A model generated the notes under the pieces. That model was given only the letters and a program-made list of their open reading frames with translations, was not told where the DNA came from and searched no databases. Of a stretch of 64,000 bases of DNA, positions 14,936 through 24,316 are shown piece by piece (positions within the stretch are counted from its first letter, which is position 1; each line of letters opens with the position of its first letter). This DNA comes from JBJMLO01 sp045805265 (GTDB lineage: Bacteria > Actinomycetota > UBA4738 > JACQTL01): contig JBJMLO010000013.1 of NCBI GenBank assembly GCA_045805265.1, positions 434,001 through 498,000 on the forward strand. The letters run 5' to 3'. The translations under genes and the position numbers were made by a program.

Positions 14936-16300
14936 TCAGGTCGGCGCGGGTGAGGACGGGGTCGGCTCGGAATCGCCCACCGCGGCGGGTTCGTTCCTCC
15001 GCCTCCGGCGACCCCGGCCGACGCGCCACGGCCCCACGAACGGAACGAACACCGCAAGGACCGCCAGCTGCACCAGCGGGTTGGGTTCCCACTCGTGCAT
15101 GCCGGCCAGTTGGACCAGGAACAGCACTCCCGCGAGCGTCACGCAGGCGGCGAGCCCCGACCCCCGCAGGTCGATCAGCTGCTCGAACCCCCACACCGCC
15201 AGCGGGACGGCCGCCACGAGCCCGAGGACCAGCAGCCGCTCCGTGTTGTACGCGAACAGCAGCTGCACGAGCACGAGCGCCAGGAACGGCAGGGCCCGCA
15301 GAGCGAACGAGCGGGCCCGGGGGCTGCGCAGGCCGATCGCGGCCAGGACCGGTGTGGCCACGCCGAACGCCGACACGGTGCGCACGAGGCTCTGCGGCCA
15401 GTGGTCCAGGCGCCGCGCCACGATGTGGTGCAGCACGGAGCCGTACGTGTAGTGGGGAATCGTGTTCTCGCGGATGGCCCGGGGGAGGCCGGCGACATAC
15501 GCGGGGTCGGCGTTCCGCTCGGGGATGCCGAGGTGCACCGCCACCAGCGCGCCGATCGCCGGCAGCGTCGCGCCCAGCGTCCGGAGGGCCAGCGCGCGAT
15601 CCCACGGCCGCCGGGCCCGGAGCGTGTAGGCGAGCGGCGCGACGAAGATCACGCTCTCCTTCGCCAGCACCCCCACCGCCAGGCACACCGCGAAGGCGAG
15701 GTCGCGCCCGGACAGCACCAGCAGCACGGCTGTCGTGGCCAGGAGGAACGCCAGGGGGTCGGTGAGCCAGAAATCGAACACCGTCCACTTCGTCGCGTAG
15801 CCCAGCGAGAAGGAGAGCAGCAGGCCGGCGGTGCAGAGCTCCGGGCGGAACCCCAGCCGGGCGAGCAGCGCCCACACCGCGACCCCGGTTCCCCAGACGC
15901 AGACCAGGGTCACGATCTGGAACCCGAGCTGTGCGCCGAACGGCATCGCCCACACGAGCGCGGGCCCCAGGATCCGCCAGGCGTACGGCGCGACGTGGAA
16001 GTCGAGCGGTCCGCCGACCGCCATCGCGATGTACATGTGGTGGTCCCAGGGCAGCACGAAGTACGGCGAGCCGAGCGTCAGGTGGTCGGTTCGCAGCCAC
16101 AGGAGCGCGGTGCACACCGCCGCGAGCCCGGCGGCCCGGAGGAGGCGCCGGCGATCGAGCGGTTCCGCCGTCGGCCCCCGGTCCCCCTGCGGCCCGGCCC
16201 TCTCCTGCCGGAGGCGGGCCGGCCGGCCGTCTCGCCTCCGGCCGGCGACGCCGGAGGGCCTCACCACGCGGCGATCCTCGTACCCATTCGATTCCAGCAT
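14936..16300 (-). CDS. polytopic membrane protein, probable GT-C-type glycosyltransferase
   Basis: Predicted about 454-residue integral membrane protein with at least nine hydrophobic helices. After a basic cytoplasmic N-terminus comes a first helix, then a loop WDHHMYIAMAVGGPLDFHVAPYAWRILGP, followed by FDFWLTDPLAFLLA and LAVGVLAKESVIFVAPLAY. An acidic/aromatic first loop and the later KES motif are typical of GT-C glycosyltransferases that use lipid-linked sugars. No diagnostic metal motif is certain. The start is uncertain: ATG 16300 is used, with TTG 16324 possible; neither has a good ribosome-binding site. It diverges from the next gene with a 73-bp gap. Confidence 0.65.
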   Translation of the reverse strand: MLESNGYEDRRVVRPSGVAGRRRDGRPARLRQERAGPQGDRGPTAEPLDRRRLLRAAGLAAVCTALLWLRTDHLTLGSPYFVLPWDHHMYIAMAVGGPLDFHVAPYAWRILGPALVWAMPFGAQLGFQIVTLVCVWGTGVAVWALLARLGFRPELCTAGLLLSFSLGYATKWTVFDFWLTDPLAFLLATTAVLLVLSGRDLAFAVCLAVGVLAKESVIFVAPLAYTLRARRPWDRALALRTLGATLPAIGALVAVHLGIPERNADPAYVAGLPRAIRENTIPHYTYGSVLHHIVARRLDHWPQSLVRTVSAFGVATPVLAAIGLRSPRARSFALRALPFLALVLVQLLFAYNTERLLVLGLVAAVPLAVWGFEQLIDLRGSGLAACVTLAGVLFLVQLAGMHEWEPNPLVQLAVLAVFVPFVGPWRVGRGRRRRRNEPAAVGDSEPTPSSPAPT

Positions 16301-16358
16301 GGGGAGGCCGGGAGCGCGGGTCAACCGACCGCGGCGCGGTCCACGGCACCCGGCCGCG

Positions 16359-16364
16359 TAGCAT
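16359..16364 (+). promoter_or_regulatory. candidate -10 box before the 650-residue membrane protein
   Basis: TAGCAT, 9 nt before GTG 16374. Confidence 0.4.
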
Positions 16365-16373
16365 GCGGTCTCA

Positions 16374-18326
16374 GTGGCCGAGCGGGAGGAATCTCGCGGC
16401 GAGGCGGGCCCGGTCGAGCTGGCCTGGCTAGCGGCGGTGTCGGTTGCCCTCCTCGCCTTCTACCTCGCGCCATACGTGGTCCGGGGATACCACTTCGCGA
16501 TCGGGGCCGACGCGCCCGTCTACACGTGGTGGGCCCGGCTCGCGGGCCAGGACGGGCTCTCCGCCGTCGGGTACCGGCCGGGGGTCCCGGCACTGACGCT
16601 GGTCGGCGGCGGCACCCTGAACCTGCCGGCGACCGAGGCCGTGGCCGCCCTCGGCGCGGCGCTCCCAGTCGTGGTCGGGCTCGCGGCGGCCGGGCTGATC
16701 GCAGCCGGCGGCGACCGGCCGGAGAGGCGAGCCTCCTGGGTCCTCGCCGGGCTGTTCGCCGGGTGGTACGCGGCCAACCTGGCGGACGGGTATCTGGCGA
16801 GCCTCGCCGCGGGGGGGCTGTTCCTGGCCGCCCTGACGGCCCTGGCGTCCCGGCGGACCTGGGCGGGGACCCTCGCGCTGGGCGCGGCGGGCCTGTGTCA
16901 TCCGGCGTTCTTCGTCGTCTCGGCGGCGGTCCTGATCGGGGCGGTCGCGTGGGACGCCTGGTCCCCCCACGACCGGCTCGGCGACGGACCACCGGGACGG
17001 CAGTCGATCGGGCCGTACGGCCGGTCCGTCCTCGGGGCCCTGGCCGGGGCGGTGGCGGTGGCCGCGGCGGGCCTCGCCGCGACGCTCGGCCTCGGACCGG
17101 GTCGGATCGCCGGTGCCGACACGTCCAAGGACGCGTTCCTCCGGCGGGCCGGCCTCTCGGCCCGGCTCCACTCGCTGTACCGGACCCGTCTGACGGACAA
17201 CTGGCTTCGGTACCTGCTGCCGCTCCACGTCCCCCTGGCGGTTCCGGGCTCGGCAGCCGGCGACGGCGCGGGCGGAGACGACGGAGGATCGAGCGGTCGG
17301 GCCTGGTTCCTCCGGCGGGCCCTCCTGGCGTGGATCGCGATCACGGCGGTGGGGACCGTGGTGGCGCTCGCCACCGGCCTCCTCCCCGGCGAGCGGTTCC
17401 TCGCCTTCGCCTTCGCCCTGCCGATCCTGAGCGCTCTCGGCGTCGTGTGGCTGTGGGTCCGGGGAACCGGACGCGCGCGCCGGCCCGGCACTCGATGGCT
17501 CCAGTTCCTGGCCGTGGCGGCCGTGGCGGCCGTCGCCGTCGGCTCGGTCTTCGCGTGGCGCCACGCGGCGCAGTTCTTCCGGCCCGAGGACATGGCTGCC
17601 GCGACCCGGGCCGCCAGGGTGGTGGGCGCCCTGCCGCCGGGGACGCCCGTAGTGGTCGTCGTCGACGAGCGGACGAACCCCGGGCTGGACGTGCCGAGAT
17701 GGGGGAACGAGCTCCGCAGCGCCATGCCGCCCGACCGCATCCGCGAGCTCCACGTGGTCGTGGGGACGCCACGGGACTTCCTCGCCGGGCGGCCGACGAC
17801 GACCGGCAACCGGCTGCGGGACGCACTGTCGAAGCGGTACTTGGCCGACTTCCGGGCCGCGGTGCCGGCGGCGACCCCCGGCGTCGCGCTGGTCCTGGAA
17901 CCGATGAACGTGCCGGGTTTCGGGGAGGCCCAGCGGGCCGGGCGACGGGTGGCCCCGGGCGTGGTCCTCCTGCACCGCAAGAGCGGCCGACGCATCGCGA
18001 TCCCCCACTCGCTGCAGCCGCCCGTCGATCCGCTCCTGCCGGCGCCGGTGTGGCGCATCCTCCTCGATGCCGTCGGGATGCTGGCGCTCCTGTGGGCCAT
18101 CGGCTGGGGGTGGGCCCGCGGGCTCGTGGGGGGCGGGCTCGCGACCGCCGCGATCGCCCCCGCGATGGGGGTGGCCGTCGCAGTCGTCGCGGGACTCGCC
18201 CTCGACCGGGTCGGGGTCCGGCTGACCGGCCCCGTCCCGGTGATCCTCTCAGCCTGCGTCGGCGGGGGCGGGTACGCGTTCGCCGCGGTCCGCCCGGGGC
18301 GGGAGCGCGGCGTCCTCGAGCGCTGA
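16374..18326 (+). CDS. large polytopic membrane protein, unknown function
   Basis: Predicted 650-residue membrane protein with about twelve hydrophobic segments. The first exoplasmic loop has RGYHFAIGADAPVYTWWARLAG, whose Asp and aromatic residues recall the first loop of GT-C glycosyltransferases. A soluble region of roughly 140 residues (about 400-540, with VVVVVDERTNPGLDVPRWGNEL and VVVGTPRDFLAGRP) sits before the last membrane helices. The neighbours on both sides are also envelope glycosylation-type proteins. GTG 16374 follows a TAGCAT box by 9 nt. Its 3' end overlaps the convergent mannosyltransferase gene by 78 bp, so one strand there encodes two proteins antisense to each other. Confidence 0.7.
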   Translation: MAEREESRGEAGPVELAWLAAVSVALLAFYLAPYVVRGYHFAIGADAPVYTWWARLAGQDGLSAVGYRPGVPALTLVGGGTLNLPATEAVAALGAALPVVVGLAAAGLIAAGGDRPERRASWVLAGLFAGWYAANLADGYLASLAAGGLFLAALTALASRRTWAGTLALGAAGLCHPAFFVVSAAVLIGAVAWDAWSPHDRLGDGPPGRQSIGPYGRSVLGALAGAVAVAAAGLAATLGLGPGRIAGADTSKDAFLRRAGLSARLHSLYRTRLTDNWLRYLLPLHVPLAVPGSAAGDGAGGDDGGSSGRAWFLRRALLAWIAITAVGTVVALATGLLPGERFLAFAFALPILSALGVVWLWVRGTGRARRPGTRWLQFLAVAAVAAVAVGSVFAWRHAAQFFRPEDMAAATRAARVVGALPPGTPVVVVVDERTNPGLDVPRWGNELRSAMPPDRIRELHVVVGTPRDFLAGRPTTTGNRLRDALSKRYLADFRAAVPAATPGVALVLEPMNVPGFGEAQRAGRRVAPGVVLLHRKSGRRIAIPHSLQPPVDPLLPAPVWRILLDAVGMLALLWAIGWGWARGLVGGGLATAAIAPAMGVAVAVVAGLALDRVGVRLTGPVPVILSACVGGGGYAFAAVRPGRERGVLER

Positions 18327-20024
18327 TCTCCCACGCGCCATCCGCACGGCCCGGACGGCCACCCACGCGAGCGTGGCGAGCATGAGCGGACCGACGACGT
18401 CGTGGCCGATCCGCAGCTGCACCGTGTAGACGTGGAACACGAGCTCCGGGTCGGCGATGGCGTGGGTGACGCACAGCAGGCAGGAGACCGCCACGGCGAC
18501 GGCCCGGGCGCCCCTGGGCATGAGCCAGGCGACCGGCAGCATCCAGGCCATGTACCACGGCAGCAGGACGGGGGAGGCCACGATGAACAGCAGGAGGGCC
18601 CATCCCCAGGCGGCGCCCTCGGCCCCGGCGGTCCACGGCGCCGCCCACATCCCGGGCCCACGCATCGCCCCCCGGCCCGCCGGACGGCCTCCGTCCGGGC
18701 CCGTCGCGGCGTCCCCGCCGGCGCCGCGCCGGGCGACCCTGCGGGCCACGGCGACGGCGACCAGCCCCAGGCCGACGAAGGCCGTGGCCGTCACCGAGAC
18801 CCGGATCACCGCCTCCACGGCCGTGCGGCCGCCCGGCCCCCACAGGTTCTCCGCGATGCCCCCGAGGGTGGCCAGCAACAGCCGCGTCGCCGTCACCCAC
18901 CCCCGGTGCGTGGCCAGCGACGAGACACCGAGCGTCGGGTTGTGCGTCTGCCAGTACGGCGCCGCGAAGGCCACCACCAGTGCGAGCACGACCGCCGCCT
19001 CCCCGCACAGCAGGCGGAGCCGCCGTCCCAGGGGCCGGGCGGCCACGCTCGCCACCACGGCGAGCGCCAGCGCGGGTGCGGCGCTCGCCTTCACCAGCAC
19101 GCCCAGCGTCAGCACCCCGACGGCCAGGAGCTCGTACCGCGGCCATTCCCACTTCCGCTCGGCCGGGTCCACCGGCACGCCCCGGCCCTCCCGGTCGAAC
19201 ACGCCGCCCCGGATCAGGAGCGCCAGGGCCCCCGCGATGCACAACGCGGCGAGCAGGTCGTTGTGCCCCCCTCCCGTCGCGTACACCACGACGGCCGGGT
19301 TCCACCCGAACAGCGCGATGGCGAACGCCGCCCGGCCGGGCGCCACGCGCCTGGCGATCCAGGCCACGACCAGCAGCGTCCCGATGCCGGCGAGCCCGGC
19401 CAGGATCTTGAAGGCCCACACCAGCGCCACCGGGCTCGAGGTCAGCCGGCCGATGGCGCCCGACAGCATCGTGAACGCCGGACCGTAGATCGTCGGCGCC
19501 CCCCGCCACACCGGGCCGACGAACGGGAACAGCGCTTCGCTCCGAAAGTCCAGGGGCGTCGCCACGTACGGGTTCGCGTGGTGCACAGCGGCGATCCGCG
19601 CGTAGATCGCGTAGCTGTAGACGTCGCGGGACAGCAGCACCGGCAGCGCCGCCGCGACCACCTGGAAGGCGATCGCGAACCACAGCACCTTCCGGGCCGA
19701 CAGCCGCCCGTGCCACGCCTCGCGCAGCCCGAACAGGAACGCCCCGACCGAGGCCGTCACCACGCCGAGGGACAGCAGGGCCGCAGCCCTCCGGCCGAGT
19801 CCCCCCAGACCCATCCCGTCGGCCACCGCCCGGAGCGCCGCGGGCGGCCCCGTCCCCGGGAGGGTGGGCGGCGAGATCGCCGAATGGACCATGCCGGCGG
19901 TCACCGCCACCGCGGCGAACGAGACGACCACGGCCGCGACGGCGAGATCGGCGGAGAGTGGGAACCCCTGCCGGGGCGGGTGCACGGAGGGGCGCGACCG
20001 GGGCCGGGCCCGCGTGATGCTCAC
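18249..20024 (-). CDS. polyprenol-phosphomannose-dependent alpha-1,6-mannosyltransferase-like (MptA/B type)
   Basis: Predicted 591-residue GT-C (GT87-like) membrane enzyme with a dozen or so membrane helices. The signature loop SRDVYSYAIYARIAAVHHANPYV (about residues 131-153) and GGGHNDLLAALC (about 250) are typical of the actinobacterial family that extends mannan chains from polyprenol-phosphate-mannose; LVKASAAPALALA and the late SPVLLPWYMAWMLP are also family-like. A Gly/Ala/Arg linker interrupts the C-terminal half. GTG 20024 lies 8 nt after a TACAGT box. The end overlaps the convergent gene by 78 bp. Acceptor unknown, but a cell-wall mannan or glycolipid is likely. Confidence 0.85.
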   Translation of the reverse strand: MSITRARPRSRPSVHPPRQGFPLSADLAVAAVVVSFAAVAVTAGMVHSAISPPTLPGTGPPAALRAVADGMGLGGLGRRAAALLSLGVVTASVGAFLFGLREAWHGRLSARKVLWFAIAFQVVAAALPVLLSRDVYSYAIYARIAAVHHANPYVATPLDFRSEALFPFVGPVWRGAPTIYGPAFTMLSGAIGRLTSSPVALVWAFKILAGLAGIGTLLVVAWIARRVAPGRAAFAIALFGWNPAVVVYATGGGHNDLLAALCIAGALALLIRGGVFDREGRGVPVDPAERKWEWPRYELLAVGVLTLGVLVKASAAPALALAVVASVAARPLGRRLRLLCGEAAVVLALVVAFAAPYWQTHNPTLGVSSLATHRGWVTATRLLLATLGGIAENLWGPGGRTAVEAVIRVSVTATAFVGLGLVAVAVARRVARRGAGGDAATGPDGGRPAGRGAMRGPGMWAAPWTAGAEGAAWGWALLLFIVASPVLLPWYMAWMLPVAWLMPRGARAVAVAVSCLLCVTHAIADPELVFHVYTVQLRIGHDVVGPLMLATLAWVAVRAVRMARGRSALEDAALPPRADRGERVPAPADAG

Positions 20025-20032
20025 GTCAGGCG

Positions 20033-20038
20033 ACTGTA
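20033..20038 (-). promoter_or_regulatory. candidate -10 box, leaderless mannosyltransferase gene
   Basis: TACAGT on the minus strand, 8 nt before GTG 20024. Confidence 0.5.
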
Positions 20039-20066
20039 GCAGCGGCCCTCGCAGCGGGCGGGCCGC

Positions 20067-21143
20067 TCAGGGCTGGGGCGGGCAGACGACCTGGAGATAC
20101 GGGAACGGGTCGACGGCTCCGTTCGTCCCGGCGATGACGCGGTCGTACGACTGGACGTTGTACGGGTGCCACTCGAAGTGGTCGTGCGTGGCCCCGCCCT
20201 GCGCGTCTCCCGTGTTGCCCACGAACCCGATCACGTCCCCTGCTGTGACCTTGCCGGTCAGGCCATACGCCGTCAAATGGGCGTTGTACACGTACCCCTG
20301 GGCCCCGTGGACCTCGACGGCGTTCCCGCCGAGCGTGTTCGGAACGCGCGTGGCGATTCCGTTGAACGGCGCGAGGATCGGCGTCCCCCGATTCGCGAAA
20401 ATGTCGTTCCCGGCGTGGGGGTGATAGCCGCCCGCGTACCGCGGCGCGCCGTAGGAATCGGAGTAGGCGTACCGCCCCCACACGGGGCAGATCGTGAATG
20501 GGAACCCGGCCGGGAGGATCTTCGAGTTGTACTGGGCGCCTCGCCGCATCTCGCGCGAGACGAGCTGGGCCAGCTTGGGAATGGACACCGGCCGCCGCTG
20601 CTGGATTCGACCCTTGATCGCGGGGTTGCCGGGCTTCGCCCCGTTCTCGCCGGTGGACGACTTCTTCGTCGTGGTGCCGGTTCCCCGATCCCCCCGTGAG
20701 CCGGACGTCTTCTTCGACCCGGATCCGTTCTTCGAGGCGGAGTTGCTCCCGGTCCCGGACCCCGAGTCGGAGGTGCCCTGGTGGCGCGAGCCCTTGTTCA
20801 CCGGCCTTGTGGCGGGGAAGAACTTGCTGAAGTTCACGGTCGAGTGACCGCCGGTGATCGCGGGATTCTTCGGAGCCTGGACGGGGCTGTCATAGGACCC
20901 GTAGGTGGTCCGACCGGAGTTCTGCTGGACCTGCGTGCTCGCGGCGGGCGTGGGCGTCGCCACGGCCGCCGCCTGCTTCGCACGCAGCTCGGCCGCGTGC
21001 ACAGCGGCCTCTCGGCGGGCCTGGGGGAACTGGCCGCACGCCGAGCCGATCAGCGCGACGAGCGTGACCGCGGCGACCGTCGCGGCGAGCCGGCCCGACC
21101 GGCGCCGGGAGCCCCGGGCCGGCACGGCGTGAAGAGAGCTCAT
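20067..21143 (-). CDS. M23-family peptidase-like lipoprotein
   Basis: Predicted 358-residue exported lipoprotein. Signal: SRRRSGRLAATVAAVTLVALIGSAC, with lipobox IGSAC and mature start CGQFPQ. Residues about 50-190 are a low-complexity Ser/Thr/Lys/Gly linker. The C-terminal domain is a LytM/M23 zinc peptidase fold: HPHAGNDIF (HxxxD metal ligands), the RGTPILAPFNGIATR strand, VYNAHL and THDHFEWHPY (HxH). All expected ligands are visible, so peptidoglycan cleavage is plausible. It diverges from the surface protein and liv operon. Its mature N-terminus CGQFP resembles CGQYP of the nearby binding protein. Confidence 0.85.
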   Translation of the reverse strand: MSSLHAVPARGSRRRSGRLAATVAAVTLVALIGSACGQFPQARREAAVHAAELRAKQAAAVATPTPAASTQVQQNSGRTTYGSYDSPVQAPKNPAITGGHSTVNFSKFFPATRPVNKGSRHQGTSDSGSGTGSNSASKNGSGSKKTSGSRGDRGTGTTTKKSSTGENGAKPGNPAIKGRIQQRRPVSIPKLAQLVSREMRRGAQYNSKILPAGFPFTICPVWGRYAYSDSYGAPRYAGGYHPHAGNDIFANRGTPILAPFNGIATRVPNTLGGNAVEVHGAQGYVYNAHLTAYGLTGKVTAGDVIGFVGNTGDAQGGATHDHFEWHPYNVQSYDRVIAGTNGAVDPFPYLQVVCPPQP

Positions 21144-21431
21144 GACGAACCTCGCTCGCGGAGACGCCGGACCATGTCGGTGAAGATGTGGGCGGGCATG
21201 ATCCCCGATCCCCCTCGGGGCAGAACCATCGTGAGGCTGACATTTCCCGGCGCGCCCCGCCCCGAAACCCGGGGGCGTGGACGGGGCGGGAACGTGGACG
21301 AAACGTCGGTTTGCCTCCGGAGCCTGAGGGGAAAAGAGGGAGGCAAGCTTTAGCAGCGCCGGTTGCCCGCCACGGCCGCTTCACGGCCTCTGGCTTCTCC
21401 GGCCCGACACGGCAGGGATCGTGGGGGAAGC
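21144..21431. other. 288-bp divergent intergenic region
   Basis: Separates the M23 lipoprotein from the surface protein/liv genes and must carry promoters for both. Short purine-rich and GGCAA-containing segments (about 21300-21350) drew attention as a possible riboswitch, but no known core was completed. I identify no operator. Confidence 0.4.
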
Positions 21432-22823
21432 ATGAGACACCCATCGATCGTCGCCGCCGGAACGGTGGCTCTCGCGTTCGGCGTGCTCGGGGTCGCCGGG
21501 GTGGCCACGGCAGGTCCCACGGCGCCGCCCCTCCCCGGCGGCGCCCCCACCGCGGCCCCGCCGGGCGTTGGCCCCGCACCCGCGCCGACCCTGCCGGTCC
21601 CCGCGCCCTCCGGGTCGGGCCAGCCCTCGAGCCAGCCTTCCGGCCTGCCGACCGGTCCCGCGGTCCAGTGCCCCAAGACGAGCGGGAGCTCCGTGCAGTT
21701 CTGCTTCACGTACGGGAACGACCGCACGGCCTGGTACTGGGTCGACCAGCAGTACCAGAACGTCAACCTGGGGCCGGTCAACCAGCAGCTCACGCTGCCG
21801 AACCCGGAGGCCAACGACACGCTGCCCGTGGCCATCCGCCAGGGCGAGATGAATCGCGTCTCGGCGATGTACTTCGACCTCATCGGGCACGGCGTGCCGC
21901 TCGGCGCGCCGGTCACGAAGTTCGTCCTGAAGATCCAGGAGGAAACGACGCCGACCGGCCCCGAGCAGCCCGAGTTCAACGCCGCCGGTCAGGCCGTCGC
22001 GGCGTGCGCGGCGACGGGGATCTGGGCGGCGGTCGAGGCCGACGTCTGGACCGACAAGCCGGCTTGGAGCCAGTCCGGCTGCGTGACCGGCCAGCCGAGC
22101 GACGCCTCGCCTCCCGTGTGGACGTTCGAGCTGACCCAGATCGCGGCGAAGTGGGCGTCCGACCCGTTCGTGTCGAACCAGGGCATCGTCCTCGTGCCGC
22201 AGGCGTCGACCGATCCCCAGAGGGGCAACTTCCAGGTCAACTTCAAGATCCCCAGCCGCGACGACACGACGACGCCCAACATCAACGAGTACGACACGAC
22301 GAAGGACCGGGTCGTCGTGGACCTCACGTACGGGAAGCCCCGCCCCACCTCGCCGCCGCGGATCCCCGTGAATCCCCCACCCCCGGTGTTCGGCGGCGGC
22401 GGGGGCTCGGGCGGCATCGGCACAGGCGGGAGCTCGGCCTGCTGCGCGAGCGGCGTCGGGTCGACCGGGACCGGCGGGAGCGGCGCGGGGATCACCGGCG
22501 GGAGCAACCTCGGCGGGTCGACCGGCACCGGCAAGTCCGCCACTACCCCGGTGACCCAGACCGAACCGCCCCCGCTCCCCACCGTCCGGTTCCCCTGGTA
22601 CGTCTGGATCCTGCTGCCGGTCGGGCTGCTCGCCCTGGCCGCGGTGCGGTCCATCCTGTTCGAACGGGCGCACGGCGTCCGGCCGGGCGGCGTGATCGAC
22701 TCGATCCGCGCGCGCAACGCGGCCGCTCGCGGCGACAGGGCCGTCGCCTCGGGAGGCGCGCACGGCGCGCTGAACCGCCTCCGCCGCCTGGCCCGTGACG
22801 CCGCGGCGGCCCGGAGGAGCTGA
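21432..22823 (+). CDS. cell-surface protein with signal peptide and C-terminal membrane anchor
   Basis: Predicted 463-residue protein. Signal peptide at 1-27 (IVAAGTVALAFGVLGVAGVATAG), a Pro/Ala/Ser linker to about residue 60, then a beta-rich exported domain (CPKTSGSSVQFCFTYGNDRTAWYW, VSAMYFDLIGHGVP, TKFVLKIQEE, VWTFELTQIAAKWASDPF) that resembles domains of surface-displayed DNRLRE-like type. A Gly/Ser-rich linker with CC leads to a transmembrane helix (YVWILLPVGLLALAAV, about 393-408) and a basic cytoplasmic tail. It ends 2 bp before the substrate-binding protein gene and is probably co-transcribed with the liv genes. Role in uptake or adhesion unknown. Confidence 0.75.
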   Translation: MRHPSIVAAGTVALAFGVLGVAGVATAGPTAPPLPGGAPTAAPPGVGPAPAPTLPVPAPSGSGQPSSQPSGLPTGPAVQCPKTSGSSVQFCFTYGNDRTAWYWVDQQYQNVNLGPVNQQLTLPNPEANDTLPVAIRQGEMNRVSAMYFDLIGHGVPLGAPVTKFVLKIQEETTPTGPEQPEFNAAGQAVAACAATGIWAAVEADVWTDKPAWSQSGCVTGQPSDASPPVWTFELTQIAAKWASDPFVSNQGIVLVPQASTDPQRGNFQVNFKIPSRDDTTTPNINEYDTTKDRVVVDLTYGKPRPTSPPRIPVNPPPPVFGGGGGSGGIGTGGSSACCASGVGSTGTGGSGAGITGGSNLGGSTGTGKSATTPVTQTEPPPLPTVRFPWYVWILLPVGLLALAAVRSILFERAHGVRPGGVIDSIRARNAAARGDRAVASGGAHGALNRLRRLARDAAAARRS

Positions 22824-22825
22824 GC

Positions 22826-24304
22826 ATGGGTCGCGGCGGGATCCGGCGGCGCCCCCTCTTCGCCCTCGTGGCCGCCCTCGTGCTGCTCGCCGCCTGCGGC
22901 CAGTACCCCAACGTGCACGCCCGCGCGTACGGCGTGCAGGCCGCGGGAGCCGGCCGGGCCGCGCGGGGATCGGGCTTCACCGCGGGAGGCCTCGACGGCG
23001 GCAACCTGGGTGCGCCTCCGTTGAAGGGCGGCGGCGGTGGCGGCGGCCTGAGGACCTCGGGCGGTGGCGGCGGGGGGGCGGCCGGCGGCGGGATCGGCGG
23101 CTCCGGTACCGGCTCGGGCGGGGGTGCCGGGTCCGGCGGGACGTCCGGCGGCCGATCCGGAGGAGGAGGAGGCGGGGGCGGGGGCGGGAGCGGTGGGGGC
23201 GGCGGCGGACCCGCGTGGGGCGACACCGTCGTGATCGGCATCCACGCCCCGATCACCGGCGCAGCGCCGGTCACGCTCAACTCCTTCACATCGGAGAAGG
23301 ACCTGTTCTGGCGCTACGGGAACGGCGGTCGCCCGGTCACCGTGTACGGGCGCCACGTCCGCGTGGTCGTCCAGGACGACCAGTACAACCCGTCGCACGC
23401 ACAGCAGGTCTGCCAGCAGATGGTCCAGCAGGACCACGCCTTCGTGCTGGTGGGGGGCGCGGGGACCGACCAGATCGTGGCGTGCGCGCAGTACGCGCAG
23501 AGCGTGGGCGAGCCGTACCTGTCCGCAGGCGTGAACCAGCAGTACCTCGCGCCGCTGTCCGACTACTTCGCGGTCTCCGAGTCCTACCCGCAGCAGGTCG
23601 GGCCGCTCGCCGAGTACATCAAGCGGAGCTTCACGACGGACTGCTCCAAGGTCATCATGATCGCCGAGGACACGCCGAACTTCGACGACGCGGTCGCGGG
23701 GTTCCAGCACGCGTGTCCGGGCGCCACCATCCAGCGCGTCGGGAAGAACAGCAACGACGCCGGCTCGGTGGGCGGCCAGCTGTGCCTCGGCACCACGCCC
23801 CGGTACGCGGCCGTGTTCCCCCTCGTCGCCCCGGTCTACTTCCTGCAGATGGCCGGCGCCGCTCGGTCGTGCGACCCCCAGTACACGGGCATCGGCATCA
23901 CCGAGGGTGTCGACACGGTCGCGAACAGCTTCTGCGCGTACGGGAAGTCCGGCGAGATGCAGTTCTTCTCCCCGGGCGTGGCGTTCCACGACTCCCAGAA
24001 GTTCGACCCGAGGTTCGTGGCCGCCGCCCACAAGGCGGGCGTGCAGGCCGACGACATCGGGTGGCTCCTGTGGGGGTTCAACCTCGGGGTCTACAACTTC
24101 CTGAAGTCCGCCGGGCCGAACCTGAGCAAGGCGGGGTTCATGCGGGCGGTGTCGACCTTCCATGGGAGCACGGCCGGGTTCTCGACGATCCAGTACTCCC
24201 CCGGCGACCACTTCGGCGGCCGCAGCTTCAACGTCCTGTCGAACGTCTGCACCGGCAACGGCGGCTACTTCGTCACGAAGGCCGCGAACGTGAGCCACTT
24301 CTAG
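22826..24304 (+). CDS. branched-chain amino acid-type ABC transporter substrate-binding lipoprotein
   Basis: Predicted 492-residue lipoprotein: signal RRRPLFALVAALVLLAAC with lipobox LLAAC, then a striking tether of roughly 85 residues dominated by glycine (about 45-130), then a type 1 periplasmic-binding fold starting TVVIGIHAPITGAAP. Seen in it: YGRHVRVVVQDDQYNPSHAQQVCQQMVQQD, FVLVGGAGTDQIVAC, and SKVIMIAEDTPNF. The binding domain has several cysteines. LivH, LivM, LivG and LivF follow at once, so it is the ligand receptor of this importer; the true ligand may be an amino acid, amide or other compound. Confidence 0.88.
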   Translation: MGRGGIRRRPLFALVAALVLLAACGQYPNVHARAYGVQAAGAGRAARGSGFTAGGLDGGNLGAPPLKGGGGGGGLRTSGGGGGGAAGGGIGGSGTGSGGGAGSGGTSGGRSGGGGGGGGGGSGGGGGGPAWGDTVVIGIHAPITGAAPVTLNSFTSEKDLFWRYGNGGRPVTVYGRHVRVVVQDDQYNPSHAQQVCQQMVQQDHAFVLVGGAGTDQIVACAQYAQSVGEPYLSAGVNQQYLAPLSDYFAVSESYPQQVGPLAEYIKRSFTTDCSKVIMIAEDTPNFDDAVAGFQHACPGATIQRVGKNSNDAGSVGGQLCLGTTPRYAAVFPLVAPVYFLQMAGAARSCDPQYTGIGITEGVDTVANSFCAYGKSGEMQFFSPGVAFHDSQKFDPRFVAAAHKAGVQADDIGWLLWGFNLGVYNFLKSAGPNLSKAGFMRAVSTFHGSTAGFSTIQYSPGDHFGGRSFNVLSNVCTGNGGYFVTKAANVSHF

Positions 24305-24316
24305 GAACGGGCGGCG

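Noticed and set aside
14500..18385. Several very long Arg/Pro-rich frames opposite the membrane protein genes
   Set aside because: High-GC third-position shadows with no start signals, against clear membrane-helix proteins on the true strands.
21300..21430. Possible c-di-GMP or other riboswitch (GGCAA and GGCAAACC segments)
   Set aside because: The required paired regions and the second conserved segment of the GEMM core are missing on both strands.
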